From contig CAUYUJ010020712.1 in NCBI GenBank assembly GCA_963575745.1, forward strand, positions 1-64,000: 64,000 nt of DNA, read 5' to 3'. Each line of letters starts with the position of its first letter. The stretch's first letter is position 1. The notes beneath the pieces were generated by a model. That model saw only the letters and a program-made list of their open reading frames with translations. It was not told the DNA's origin and did not search any database. Shown here in pieces: positions 52,580 through 62,690 of this stretch. Origin of the DNA: Prorocentrum cordatum (Eukaryota > Sar > Dinophyceae > Prorocentrales > Prorocentraceae). The translations under genes and the position numbers were made by a program.

Positions 52580-53525
52580 GGTTTCTTGGGGCCTTCTTGG
52601 GGCGTCCTGGGGGCCTCCTGGGAGCTCCCTGAAAGCTCCTTGGTGGCCTCGTGGAGGACGCTTGGCGATCATGGGGCCTCTTGGGCCCGTCTCACGCCTA
52701 CGGAGGCCGCCTTGGGGGCCTCTGCGGGCCGCGCTGGTGCATTTTAGAGCGGTCCACGCCCGTCTTAGGGCCCTTTGGGGAGCTTTGTGCGATCTTTGGA
52801 TTCTCTTGGGTCGACTTCGGGCCCTCTTGGGGGCCTCTTGGGCTGCCTTGGGGCTATTTGGGAGGCCTCTTGGATAGCTATTGGGTCGTCTTGGGCGGTC
52901 AGAAACATGCCAGGACCTCAAAATCTGGCGAACTCAGGAAACTGAATGTTTTTGGCCTCTGGGGAGGGCCTCTGAGAGACCTCTTGGGGGCCGTCTTGGT
53001 GACGCCAAACTGGGCCAAGATGGCCCAAGAGGCCCCCAAGGAGGCCTCAAGACAAATCAACAGACCCCCAAGACGGCCCAAGAGATCTTCAAGAGGATTT
53101 CCAGGAGAGCCCGAGGAGGCCGTCTTTGGGCCCTCTTTGGGGGCCCCTTGGGCAATCTTTGTATCCTCTTGGGCCGGCTTGGGGGCCCTCTTGGAGGCCT
53201 CTTTGGCTATCTTGGAGCTATTTTGGATGCCTTTTGGAAGCCTCGTGGGCCGTCTTGGGTGGTCGGAAACACTTGCGACAATCAATGGTTTTGGCCCCCC
53301 TCGGGCTCTCCGGAACGGCCTCTTTGAGCTCTCTCGGGCCGTCTTGGGGGCCCCTTTGGCTGGCTTGAGGCCCTCTTGGGCTTGAGCCGTCTTGAGATTC
53401 TTTTGAGAGGCTCTCGAGCTGTCTTGAGCCAACTTGAGCCGTTCTGTTGTCGTCTTGGCTGTCTGGGAAGCCGTCTTGGAGGCCATTTCGGCCGTCTGGA
53501 GGCCGAAAAGACCGCCAGATAACAG
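52580..53525 (+). repeat. 340-bp GGCCGTCTTGG repeat family with internal inversion
   Basis: Plus-oriented GGGGCCTTCTTGG units dominate. Spacer A-like blocks occur at about 52900-52960 (AACTGAATGTTTTTGGCC) and about 53262-53296 (ACAATCAATGGTTTTGGCC), with the TTTGGCC word 339 bp apart. Between about 53005 and 53115 the units are in CCAAGACGGCCCAAGAG orientation, so a segment has been inverted. Confidence 0.85.
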
Positions 53526-54275
53526 TTTCAAGAGAGCCTGTTTTTTTATACGGGCGCGCGTAGGGAGGGAGGGGGCTTTACAACTCTACAGGGCCTCCCA
53601 CCAGGCAGCACGACGCCAGCGAACATGCACACTCCGTGCAGGCAGGCACGTTGGCGGACTCTTCTGCTTTCCAGGCCAGTGCGCGATCGGGGGTACGAGA
53701 CGTGCGGGAGGAGCGGGACCGGTAGCAGTTCCTTTTCCTTTGGCAGAGGGTCGCTGTTGGTGTGGCCGCGAAGGTTGCCATTCTGGGGAGGTGAAGGCAC
53801 AAGATGAGGAGAGGAGGGGGACGGGGGAGGAGGAGGAGGAGGGGATTGAGGAGCAGGAGGGGGAAGGGGAGTACGAGCGAGGGAGGGGTCGGAGGGGGAG
53901 GAGGGGGGAGGGGGCGGGGGAGGGGGAGCTCGTGCTTCTTGCAGTTCATTAGTCCTTCTGCTCCCAGGAGAGGCGGTTGCAGGAGTACTTGTGCCAGAAG
54001 CAGCACGCCGTCATCCTGCAGGGGGCCGCCCGGGAGCTCGCGCACACGCTCGAGCCCGCCGTGACGTCGAGCACACAGGATGCAGTCGCAACCCCCCGAC
54101 AGGCAGACAGACAGACAGACAGACATCGAGGTTTCCCAGGGTCCAGTGCTCCTCGCCGTGCGGGGGAGCAGCTTGCGGGAGGTGGTTTCTCCACGTTCGG
54201 CCGCGGGGGCTTCACCGGGCCCCGGGACCGTCACATTGACCCAGCCAGCGAGGTACCGTAATAGCAACTAAGGTT
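53525..54275. other. No gene recognised
   Basis: Contains a GGA/GGGGAGG purine-rich segment (53795-53935) and a CAGACAGACAGACA run (54104-54123). No gene can be supported. Confidence 0.35.
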
Positions 54276-54405
54276 TTGGCATCGCTCGGACGTGTGGATT
54301 TTTCCTTCGGCGAGGACCATCGAGGAGCATCCTTGATCATTTGGCGAAAAAACCACGCACGAAACAGAACAGAACACAGGGAATGGACGTCCGAGCGATG
54401 GCCAG
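54276..54405. mobile_element. T4-family inverted-repeat element, copy 4
   Basis: The left end is TTGGCATCGCTCGGACGTG and the right end is GGACGTCCGAGCGATGGCCAG. The interior is nearly identical to 36453-36585 (TTTTTCCTTCGGCGAGGACC, TTGATCATTTGGCGAA). Confidence 0.85.
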
Positions 54406-54639
54406 AGGTGTGGTGGTGGATGGGCGCCTGAAACGTCGGCTTGCGAGAACGACCTCATCAAATTGCCAACGCGACTACGGAGATGAATTTGCTGATGAGT
54501 GCGACGTCCGTGATGTCCCCATGGTGGAATGAATGCGCGTGGGATAACCCGAGTAAGCGATTAAGGACCCCCCCCCCCCTCTCCGGTGAAAGGATAACGC
54601 ACCCGGCACCCGGAAGCGTTATCCTGGCACCAGGAGGGG

Positions 54640-54755
54640 GTACACCAGATCGCACGGGTCCCACGGAGTCCCGCAGGTCTCGCAGGTCCCACAAGTTTCA
54701 AAGTGGTTCCCGTGTGAGGTCCCACAGGTCCCACCGGTGTCGCAGGGGAGGGGCT
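54640..54755 (+). repeat. Short GGTCCCACAG-type repeats
   Basis: CGGGTCCCACGG, GCAGGTCTCGCAGGTCCCAC and GGTCCCACAGGTCCCACCGG form an imperfect 9-12 bp repeat. Confidence 0.65.
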
Positions 54756-54979
54756 TCTCGCGGTGCCTTATTCGCATTCGTATTCTTATTATCATTACAA
54801 TTCTAATTGGGATGCCACCCGAGGCGAGGCGCTGGAATTATTTATTTTCCTTCCATTTGCGCGGTGCTAATAATATCGCTCGGCGAACCCCCCCCCAAAT
54901 AATTATTTAATTACGGCGCGGTGCTAATGATAACGCCGGGGAGTTCCTTAATTGCTTCTCCGGATTAGCATTACGAAAC

Positions 54980-55840
54980 GAGCGACTCCACTCCTGGCAG
55001 CTGGAATGGTGAGAAGCCGATGACACTGCCATCTTTCTGGACCTAGGACAGCTGGAATGGTCATAATCCGACGCCCCTTCCACAATTTCAGGACCTGCGA
55101 CGGCTGGAATCGAGCCATGACGCCTCATTCCTGGATCTGAGAGGGCTGAGGCATGCGCCCCTTCCCCCCCCCCCCTCTATAGAGTTTATGATGAGATTAT
55201 GGTTTGGGAATTCGAATTGAGCCAACCGAGCCAGAAAGCCATAGTGAGTATCATTCTTGGGCCAAGTCGAGCCAACAACCATGTGCATTATAATTCCTTT
55301 GATTTGGGAAGGTTGAGAACGAGCCCAAAAAACAATGGCGAGCTTAATTGCTGAACCGAATCGAGCCAACACATGAGAGTGAGTCTCATTACTCGATCTG
55401 CGAGGGCTGAACACGAACCAGCACATGTGCTCCCCGTTGTGGAGATTATGGTGAGTGGAATCTCCAAATAATATCGAACCAAAAACACAAGAATCACACT
55501 GACAGTTCGGGAACAAATCGAGGCATAGCACCATCTGACTCTTTTGCTTCGGCCTGAGAAGACTGAAATCGAGCCAGGACACAAACTGATTTCCATTTTT
55601 TCACCATAGAGCCGAACAACCAAATTGAGCCTACTTTCGTAATTTGCGAGGGCCGATGTCGAGCCTGAACACCAGTGTGGGTCGATGTTGGGTGGCTTGC
55701 TGGACCGATGCGACGCCTCTTCCCGGCCTCCCCTGCATGTAGAGATTCGGACGGAAAGGACATCGAACCCAAACACAATAGCGATATCCACTTGTGGAGC
55801 ACATCGAGCAAGACCACCATAGTGGGTCTAATGTCTAGAT
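54980..55840. repeat. Highly degenerate array with CGAGCCA/GCTGGAAT motifs
   Basis: AGCTGGAAT, ATCGAGCCA, GAGGGCTGA, TTCTTGG and ATGGTGAG-like words recur roughly every 60-75 bp with heavy divergence, mixed with ACCAAAAACACA. It resumes at 56320-56420 (AAATCGAGCCATGACGCC) after the R3 copy, so R3 seems to have inserted into it. Minus-strand open frames here are probably fortuitous. Confidence 0.6.
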
Positions 55841-55846
55841 CCTTCG

Positions 55847-56300
55847 GCACCTGTGCCGCCGGGTGCCCTCGTGGCGCCCCAGGAAAACACGCGGTTTGGC
55901 AGCCCGATCGTCGCCACAACCCGACGGGGCTGTGGGAGAGACTCTTGCTGTGTGGTTGGCCAACCACAGTGGGTTCGGGCCCGCCGTGCCACCCCTGAGA
56001 GGCCTGATGTGGTTATTCGACAAGGTCCCCCGACGGGGGGGGGCGCGGGAACTAAAGTCCTCGGGCAGTGGTGTCTCCGCTGCTTGAGGCCGGCGGCCAA
56101 GTGGGAATGGTGCCCGCGGCCCTGTCTCGGGGTGGTATCTCAAGTCTTTTCGCAACATCGGCGCTGATAAAATGCTTGGGGTGGGTCTGTGCTGCCATTC
56201 ATGTTGCGAGGTACGACTGCAAGTGAATTCGCGCAGGCACCTTGGGCACCTCCGTTCGGGTTGCGTCGACCATGGCTTCTGTCTGGGCCAGCGCGGTATT
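55847..56300 (+). repeat. Dispersed repeat R3, copy 2
   Basis: Collinear with 8748-9110 (GTGCCGCCGGGTGCCCTCGT, GCCCGCCGTGCCACCCCTGA, GGGGTGGGTCTGTGCTGCC, GTTCGGGTTGCGTCGACC), with about 90 bp of extra sequence near 56060-56150. Confidence 0.8.
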
Positions 56301-56419
56301 GTCTGGATCAGGGAGGTTCGTCATCGATTTCGAAAGCAATGATGAAGTCCATTGCTGAGCCAAATCGAGCCATGACGCCATGGTGATATTCATGTTTGAA
56401 CCAAGCGCAGCCAGAACAC

Positions 56420-56880
56420 AATGCCAAACCGATTCTTGACAGCCGCCGGACCGTTGAGGCGCCCCCCCTGGCCGTCTATGCGGAGATTCTGGCGAGAGGA
56501 ATTCGGATCTCCTCTAGAACCCTGTAACGAAGCGCTATTCGGAAAAAACGACTCGGGATGACCAGCTCTTGCGAGGGAAACGGCTCCGCAAATTATTGTA
56601 CATCTATCAAACCAGAAAATGAAGAAGGATATTGTTCAGACGAAAAACAAGAACAGCAATAGTGAGCATCATCACAAAAAAATAGACGAATCTTCAGAAC
56701 AATAATCATACCACATCTACTATTGAACTTACAATGGAAATGAACGTTTTCATAATCATACGAATAGTACTAGTACGGGCAATGCGAATAATAATAATAA
56801 TAATCATCATCACCATCATCATCATAATACTAATCATAATAATAATAATAAGAGCGATAAACATAAGAACGCGCACAAAT
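56420..56880. other. No gene recognised; AT-rich with AAT/ATC triplets
   Basis: Unusually AT-rich for this window. 56785-56850 is an AATAATAAT/CATCATCAT triplet repeat. Confidence 0.5.
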
Positions 56881-56918
56881 GCAACGAACACTTCCGGACA
56901 CCTGGACGGCATTGCTGA

Positions 56919-58732
56919 ATCGGCGTTGGAACCTTCCTGGCGGCACCTCCAGCGCTGCTGCCGAAGCCCGACGGCGGCTCGAAGCACGTCGTGCTTTTCC
57001 CGACGCTCATTCGCGTGCGGGTGCGCGCGAGGGCCACCGCGGCTCGCGCCTGGGAGGCAGCTCGCGCGTTTTCGTCGGTATTTGGCGGCCCTGGCCGCGG
57101 CGCACAGGGCGCCGCCTCGGCGGCAGCGCTCGCGGCCGAGGCTTCGGCGGCCTCGGCGTGCCACCACGTCGATTCCCTACTTTACCAGCCTCGAACGTAT
57201 CCCTATCCCTAAGATTGACACGCCAAAAGGCGATGACAATCTTAGGGATGCGCCGTGAAAAACTAAGAGAATCCCTAATATTGGCATTGTGTTGAGGCGA
57301 TGCCCAGCTTAGGGATAGGGATATGTTCCAGGCTGGTAACTACTCGACCTGATTCGAGCGGATTCCTCGTCATCTAGCGGCTGCAGCCGCCATTCGGTTG
57401 GAGTTCGAAATGGCCGCCTTGCGATTGTCACTAGCGGCCTGCTGGCTGGCTAAGGCCGCTGTCGTAGAATGGGCGTTTTGCTGCCTGCTCATCGCTACTC
57501 GCGGCATCGCGGTCGTCTCGGGGTTCGCCGCGGTCGAGCTCCAGGCGTTGCTGCACGAGTCCATGCCCAATGCCGCATCTCGCTGGTTTCTGTTGCAGTT
57601 GCATTTGCACCTGGATGACTTGACCATCATTGCGTCCGGTTTCTCCGGGGATTTGTTTTTCTTTTGCCTCTTGCTGACGGTCTCGCCCAAGAAGTCGTTA
57701 CCGTCGCTTCGATTCCCCGGCCAGCGGTTCGGCTGCCCTTCATGTCCAAGCGGCGGCCGGTGGTGCCGAAACGCAGTGCCGAAACTGTTGGGCGCGCTCT
57801 ACGCTGGCGGCAGCGCGCGGACAGCGGGTGTCTTGAGAAACCCTCCGAAGTAGTGCAAAGCCCGCATCCCCGGAATACACGCTCTCAGGCGCCAGCGCGC
57901 CGATGTCGCTCAAGTGTGGGAGGGGGGGGCGGGCAGCCCCGGCATGCCATGCGGCGTGGACATCGTCGGCGCTTCCAGCGCGCACTTGCATCGCGCGCAA
58001 GTCGCAGCGCTCAGGGCGGCGCTGCCGCCAGGCGCCAACTGGAACGTCCGCGTCGGCTTCGCCGTCCTCGATGCTGGGGGCGATTCCATCGATCCCGCCC
58101 GCGCGGCGCATGCCGCCCCATTGCCCCATTGGGGCTTGGTTCGCTGGCAGGGCCTGATGCTCGCAGAGGACCTGGGCGCTGTTTTCGAGCTGTCCCAGGG
58201 TCGCGTGGCCAGTGTTATGGGCGGCGGCTGGCCGCCGTGGCCCGTCGCGGCTGGCCCCGGGGCGGGCGTCGCAGCTGCGGCTTGTCGCCCCGAGTGGACG
58301 CGCTCAACGCCGCGGCTTTTGGCGAACGACCTCGGCGGGCCCGTCGAGTCCCTCCTCGCGCCCTCCGCGATGGCGGCAGCTGCAGTGCGCGGATCCGTCG
58401 GCCCGTGGCGCGCGCAGCGGGTCAGCGGCGATCCTGACGCGCATCTCGACCGGGGCGCTGGCGCGGTCGCCGTCCTCGTCGGCCGCCCCCTCGTGGCCCT
58501 CCTCGAGGACCGCGGGCGCCCGCGCAGCACGCTGCCGCAGCGGCCGGGCCCGCCGCCGCGGGGGGTCGGCGGCCGCGGGCCCGGCGGGCCAGGCTGCGGG
58601 GCGGCCGACGTCGAGGGCCAGGCCTGCCAGCTCCGCGGAGTCGCGCGGGGCGCCCTCGGGCCTCGCAGGGCCTGCGAGGCCTCGCCGTCGCCGAAGGGCG
58701 GCTGGGGCCGCCGGGGACATGCGGGCTTTTAA
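56919..58732 (+). pseudogene. Dinoflagellate-type RT pseudogene, split by a T8 element
   Basis: The first segment (to 57181) reads LLPKPDGG, then VVLFPTLIRV, RAWEAARAF, FGGPGRGA and HHVDSLL: RT fingers up to motif A. The T8 element interrupts there. Just past it, CTC GAC CTG completes LLDL. A small deletion then shifts to FERIPRHLAAAAAIRL (rest of motif A), ATRGIAVVSGFAAVELQALL (motif B), LHLDDLTIIASG (motif C, usually VDD) and TVSPKKS (motif D), all in one frame from 57353. A TAG at 57851-57853 is followed in the same frame by the connection region (PCGVDIVGASSAHLHRAQ, DPARAAHAAPLPHW) to 58732. Stops and the deletion make it inactive; the 5' end is missing before about 56919. The RNase H part is annotated next. 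Confidence 0.7.
57182..57339. mobile_element. T8 inverted-repeat element, 158 bp, inside the RT pseudogene
   Basis: Terminal inverted repeats of about 31 bp: TTACCAGCCTCGAACGTATC, then CCTATCCCTAAG, against the complement ending GGCTGGTAA. CTACT flanks both sides (57177-57181 and 57340-57344). Removing the element and one CTACT restores continuous VDSLLDL reading across the junction, direct evidence that it inserted into a formerly open RT frame. Noncoding interior. Confidence 0.9.
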
Positions 58733-58803
58733 AAGCCTCGCCGTCGCCGAAGGGCGGCCAGGGCCGCCGGGGACATGCTTGGCGAGCAATTGCTCGCCAA
58801 GCA
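58679..58803. repeat. 45-bp direct repeat plus 28-bp perfect palindrome
   Basis: GCCTCGCCGTCGCCGAAGGG plus GGGCCGCCGGGGACATGC occurs at about 58679-58722 and 58735-58779. Between the copies is GGCTTTTAAAAGCC, a 14-bp palindrome. Right after, 58776-58803 is a perfect 28-bp palindrome centred on GCGAGCAATTGCTCGC. The end of the RT frame lies in the first copy. Confidence 0.9.
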
Positions 58804-59063
58804 CCCGGGGACTCGCTTCGGGCCTCTTCGAACCCACAGGCTTCCGGCGTTCCCGCGGCCGCGCCCTGCGCCGCAGGCAGGGGTGGCCGCCCTCTGGTTC
58901 ACGGATTCGCCCGGCGTCTTTCGCGCCGATTTCTGTTGGTGCACGGGCGGCTCCGTGAATTCGAATCCAGCGCACCGCCTAGGCGTTTGTTGTTGCGTTT
59001 GACGCCAGGGACCTCGCGGCCCGCGGCCGCGCCGCGACTCCGCCTTGGGTTCGCGCGGCGTCT

Positions 59064-59368
59064 GCTTTAGAGCTCTGGGCCGTCGCGCTCGTGCTCTCCA
59101 TCGCCGCGGCGCCGCCTGTCTTTCGCGCCGACTGCCGGGCGCCCCCGACTGCGGCAGGAGCAGGGGCGGCGTAGGGCACCAAGCCCACCAGGATGCGCGC
59201 GCAGCGTTGGTCTCGCGTGGCCAGTCTCGGCGACGGCGACGCGTCGGCCTTTGCCGCTGCTGGCTTGCTTACCTAGGCGCCAGCTCACGGCGCTCAGTCC
59301 GTGAGTGGCGTGGCCTGAGGTCCGATGGACACGCGGCCATTGCAGCGGATTGGAGGGCCAAGCGCTAG
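59064..59368 (+). pseudogene. RNase H-like domain remnant of the same retroelement
   Basis: Frame 1 reads LELWAVALVLSIAAAPPVFR, then ADCRAP (RNase H Asp motif, usually TDC or TDS), a TAG at 59172-59174, TRMRAQRWSRVASLGDGDAS, AAGLLT, a second TAG at 59274-59276 where Trp is expected, and APAHGAQ (usual WxPAH). After a frame change come LRSDGHAAIAADWRAKR and a stop at 59366. This is the RNase H block that follows RT in the same element type. It would have degraded the RNA strand of the hybrid. Clearly dead. The 58804-59063 link is GC-rich with no assigned motif. Confidence 0.6.
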
Positions 59369-59557
59369 GAGGACGCCTTGAGGACGCCGCCAGTTGTCCG
59401 CAGCCGTGAGGTCCAGCTTCGGGGCTTCCCAACATCTCAGAGGATCTCGCGGCGCACGAGGGAGCGGTCTTGAGCGCAGTCGCGCGCGCCGCGGACCACC
59501 GCGAGCGCGTCCTGCGTGGCCTGGGCTGCGCCGCGAGGCGGGTCGCGGCGCGCGACT

Positions 59558-59795
59558 CCTCTTCCTCCTCCTCCTCCTCCTCCTCCTCCTCCTCCTCCTC
59601 CTCCTCCTCCTGCTCCTCCTCCTCCTTTTCCTCCTCCTTCTTTTCCTCCTCCTCCTTCTCCTCCTCCTGCTCCTCCTCCTCCTGCTCCTCCTCCTCCTCC
59701 TCCTCCTCTGCCTGCTCCACCTCCTTTTCTTCCTCCTCCTCCACCTCCTTCTCCTCCTCCTCCTCCTCCCCCTCCTCCGCCTCCTCCTCCAGACT
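59558..59795 (+). repeat. CCT polypyrimidine array
   Basis: CTCCTC triplets with TTC and TGC interruptions. Together with the GGA array 115 bp downstream it forms an inverted pair. Confidence 0.95.
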
Positions 59796-59907
59796 TTGTT
59801 GCATCAGCTTCCGCGAGGCACGCGTGTTCCTCGCTGTGGCCCTGGATGCCTGGGGCGCTTTGCACAGGCACCTCCAGCTCTGCGCCAGGTGCGTTCTGCG
59901 CTCCAGG

Positions 59908-60003
59908 GAGGAGGAGGAGGAGGAGGAGGAGGAGGAGGAGCAGGAGGAGGAGGAGCACGAGGAAAAGGAGGAGGAGGAGGAAAAAGAGGCGGAGGAGGAG
60001 GCT
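59908..60003 (+). repeat. GGA polypurine array
   Basis: GAGGAGGAG run with GAAAAGGAGG interruptions. It could pair with 59558-59795 into a long hairpin. Confidence 0.95.
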
Positions 60004-60004
60004 C

Positions 60005-61000
60005 AACACCCCAGCCGTGGGGCGCCGTTTGTCACCAAGCCTCTGCCGGCCACGTGCTTCCCGTCTCCGCCCGTGGCCGTCTGGGCGGTCAGCACATGCG
60101 CTCGGGTGCTCGTGGAATGGGATCGGGGGCACAGGCGCCGCCGCCGTTCGCCTTGTCCTCTCGTTCGTTGTCCTCCCCGTCCTCATCCCATTTCCGGCTC
60201 GTTCTGCCTGCGTGTTCACGGCTTCAGTGGCAATGCGAGTTGTTGCCGATGCTTGGGTCAGGAGATTTCTGCCCGGTGGCTCGTGGAAATTGTTAGCGGG
60301 TGTCATTCGGCACGGCACAGCACGCGGGTTGCATTGTTTCATGGGCCAGGGGAGGACGGGAAAACCTCACCAAGAAAAAACAAGGTGAATTTAGTGTTGT
60401 GAACTTATTGTTTCGTTTAGGTGTGTGTGTGTGTGTTGTGTGTGTGTTGTGCGTGTGCGTGTCGGCCCTACCGGGCCGACGCGCCCACCGTCTCATCGCA
60501 TAGTAAGTGTGTTGGGGTGGCGTGGTGGGCGTTTTTGCCCCCTACATACCGCCTTGGCAGCGTTGTGCTATATATTATGATCGGGCGCCCGCTTCATAGC
60601 ACGGAACGGTCGCGGCTTCGCCCGCGGCTTCGCCCTGTGCATCCTCCAAGCCCGCATGCCTTCAGAGATCCCCGATTTCTCCCAGCATCGTTTGCCACAT
60701 CCCCACCCCGATCCCAATCTCCACCATCCCACCACCCCAGTTGGGGATACGCCCCTCAAAACTCAGGCGGAATAGGCTATAACCCTACCATCGGCCAGCA
60801 CGTCAGTGGGGATGGGGATCGGCTCAGCGTTGCGTTGCCCATGCTCCTCACCCGTATATGTTCTCATCACCATTTTCCATATTTCTTCCTTCTGCGCCTC
60901 AGGATGGGCTGGTGCACTTCGGTGACTTGCTTTTGCTGACTAACCGCGCCACTGGCGGCCTGCTGCAGGCAGCGTGCCGCGCGCACCAAGGGGGGGGGTC
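60005..61000. other. No gene recognised; GT run at 60420-60462
   Basis: GTGTGTGTGTGT repeat and otherwise ordinary sequence. Open frames overlap on both strands without motifs. Confidence 0.35.
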
Positions 61001-61009
61001 ATAGTTCTT

Positions 61010-61140
61010 CTTCCTCCTCCTCCTCCTCCTCGTCCTCGTCCTCCTCCTCATCTTTCCTCCTCCTCCTCCTGCTGCTGCTTGCTATTGGTGCTGCTCCTCC
61101 TCCTTCCTCCTCCTCCTCCTCCTCCCTCCCTCCCTCCTCG
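61010..61140 (+). repeat. CCT/TCC polypyrimidine tract
   Basis: CTCCTC triplets with GTCCTCGTC and CTGCTGCTGC interruptions. 61140-61700 has no assigned gene. Confidence 0.9.
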
Positions 61141-61723
61141 ATGCTTTTTCGTTGTTCTTCGCTTGCCCAGACTACAGGCTCTGCTCATTTCGCCGTTTCT
61201 TTGCCTGGGCCCGACGCGCTTGGCTCAAACATGCAGCGCCCCGTGCACGTTATCAGGAGAAGCGCCCATTTTCCATTTCAGTTCTTACGTCCCATTTTGT
61301 TATCCAGTACCACGGCCGCAATGACCCGCCAAGCGTCGACCGCCATGACTCGATGTTTTCTGCCACGCCCATGACAACCTTCAGGCGTCCAGCGGTTCAT
61401 CCTGGTAGTCATGCTTTGCATCATCCGCTTTCGTCGCCTCCGTGCAGTTTTTCCCGCTCACCTTCGGGGCAGCCGCCCTTCCGCCTTCAGGACCATTAGT
61501 TCGACACTTGCGCAACCAGTACCACTACAAACTACAAGAGCGCGGGCGAGACCTTAAGGACCCCGGCCACGCGCCAGCTCTCTAGGTGATCCCCCCAGGT
61601 TCGCATTGTCTGCGCCAGCGCAGGTCGCCGATGGTAGGGTTTCGCTGCGCCTGTTTGTGAGACTATAAAGCACGACTGCAGGACAGTTGCTCGATACAAC
61701 GTTGACACATACGGCGTCGGTCA

Positions 61724-62690
61724 ATGGCCCCAGTGTGTGGTGGCTGCGTCACGAGAGCCTTTGGAGGCACAGGCGACGAAAAGCGGGGAGGCAATGGAGG
61801 GTCAGGCGATTGTGTCGCCAGCCCTCCGGGGGACAGCGAAACGGATTTGGGGGAACCCGTCTTCGATACATTGGCACACGGTTTTTTTTGCCCACGCATG
61901 CCCTGCAGTTAATCGTGCGTCCCGATGCGCACTCCTCTTGGTTATCGTACAGATGGCCGCTCTCAATACAGCGACGGCGCCACGTACGACGAGCATTCCC
62001 CTGACTGTGCCACGGGCTGTTCCGAGTGCTGAGAGCACTACCACCGCGCGACGGAAGCAGGCGCCCAATGCGCAAATGAGGAGGAACAGGCGTGGGCCAA
62101 GTACCCACGGTTGTTCCGAAGCACCTTACAGAAGCAGCGCCGCTGCTGGATCCCAGGCCTCCAGCACTTCTACGACACGTGGAGTGTGCTTGACCCCGAA
62201 TGGAAGGCCGTCGGAGTGGGTATGGTTGTTATGATCTCTTCTGCGGGTCGGCGACAGGGGGGCCCGAACGGCAAGCTCGAGCGCCCATTCAGAGGTGGGT
62301 GCGTTTGGCGATGGTTTGGTCAGTGGCGAACTCAGATCTCAAAGAGTTTCGTACAGCTGCCCGCGTCTCGTCGCGCCGCGACCGCATGGCGCGCGTGTGC
62401 GTGGACGAGCGGCCGCCTGCCCTGATCCATGCAGCGGGGATTCATCAACGGCAACCCAGCGCCACCGCCTATCCTCCTGAAACACAACTTGGGCGAGTGA
62501 TGGGGCGAACTGCGCGATTCGGAGCGCGCCTCGGCAGTGCCGGAGCTGGTGAACATGCCGCAGGGGCGCATGGACAACCCTTTCGCGCGTCTCGATCCAC
62601 CGCAAATTGGCGCAGCAACTTCGTTCGCCCATCAACGGTTATAAGGGCCGCCCCTTCTGCCGCGCGCCGCTGGCGCGTCGATCATCCAGC
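61724..62690 (+). pseudogene. Unassigned coding-like tract upstream of the dUTPase-like frame
   Basis: Protein-like fragments with plausible composition occur in two frames. They include VCGGCVTRAFGGTGDEKRGG, LFRSTLQKQRRCWIPGLQHF, GPERQARAPIQRWVRLAMVW with VANSDLKEFRTAARVSSRRD, and then MQRGFINGNPAPPPILLKHN and ERASAVPELVNMPQGRMDNP with an internal TGA and TAA. No domain recognised. Position suggests the gag-like part of the element that carries the dUTPase domain, but this is inference. Confidence 0.3.

Noticed and set aside
61205-61222. Spliced leader (CTTGGCTCAAAC)
   Set aside because: Only about 9 nt match, and the leader's CATTTT and terminal AAG are absent.
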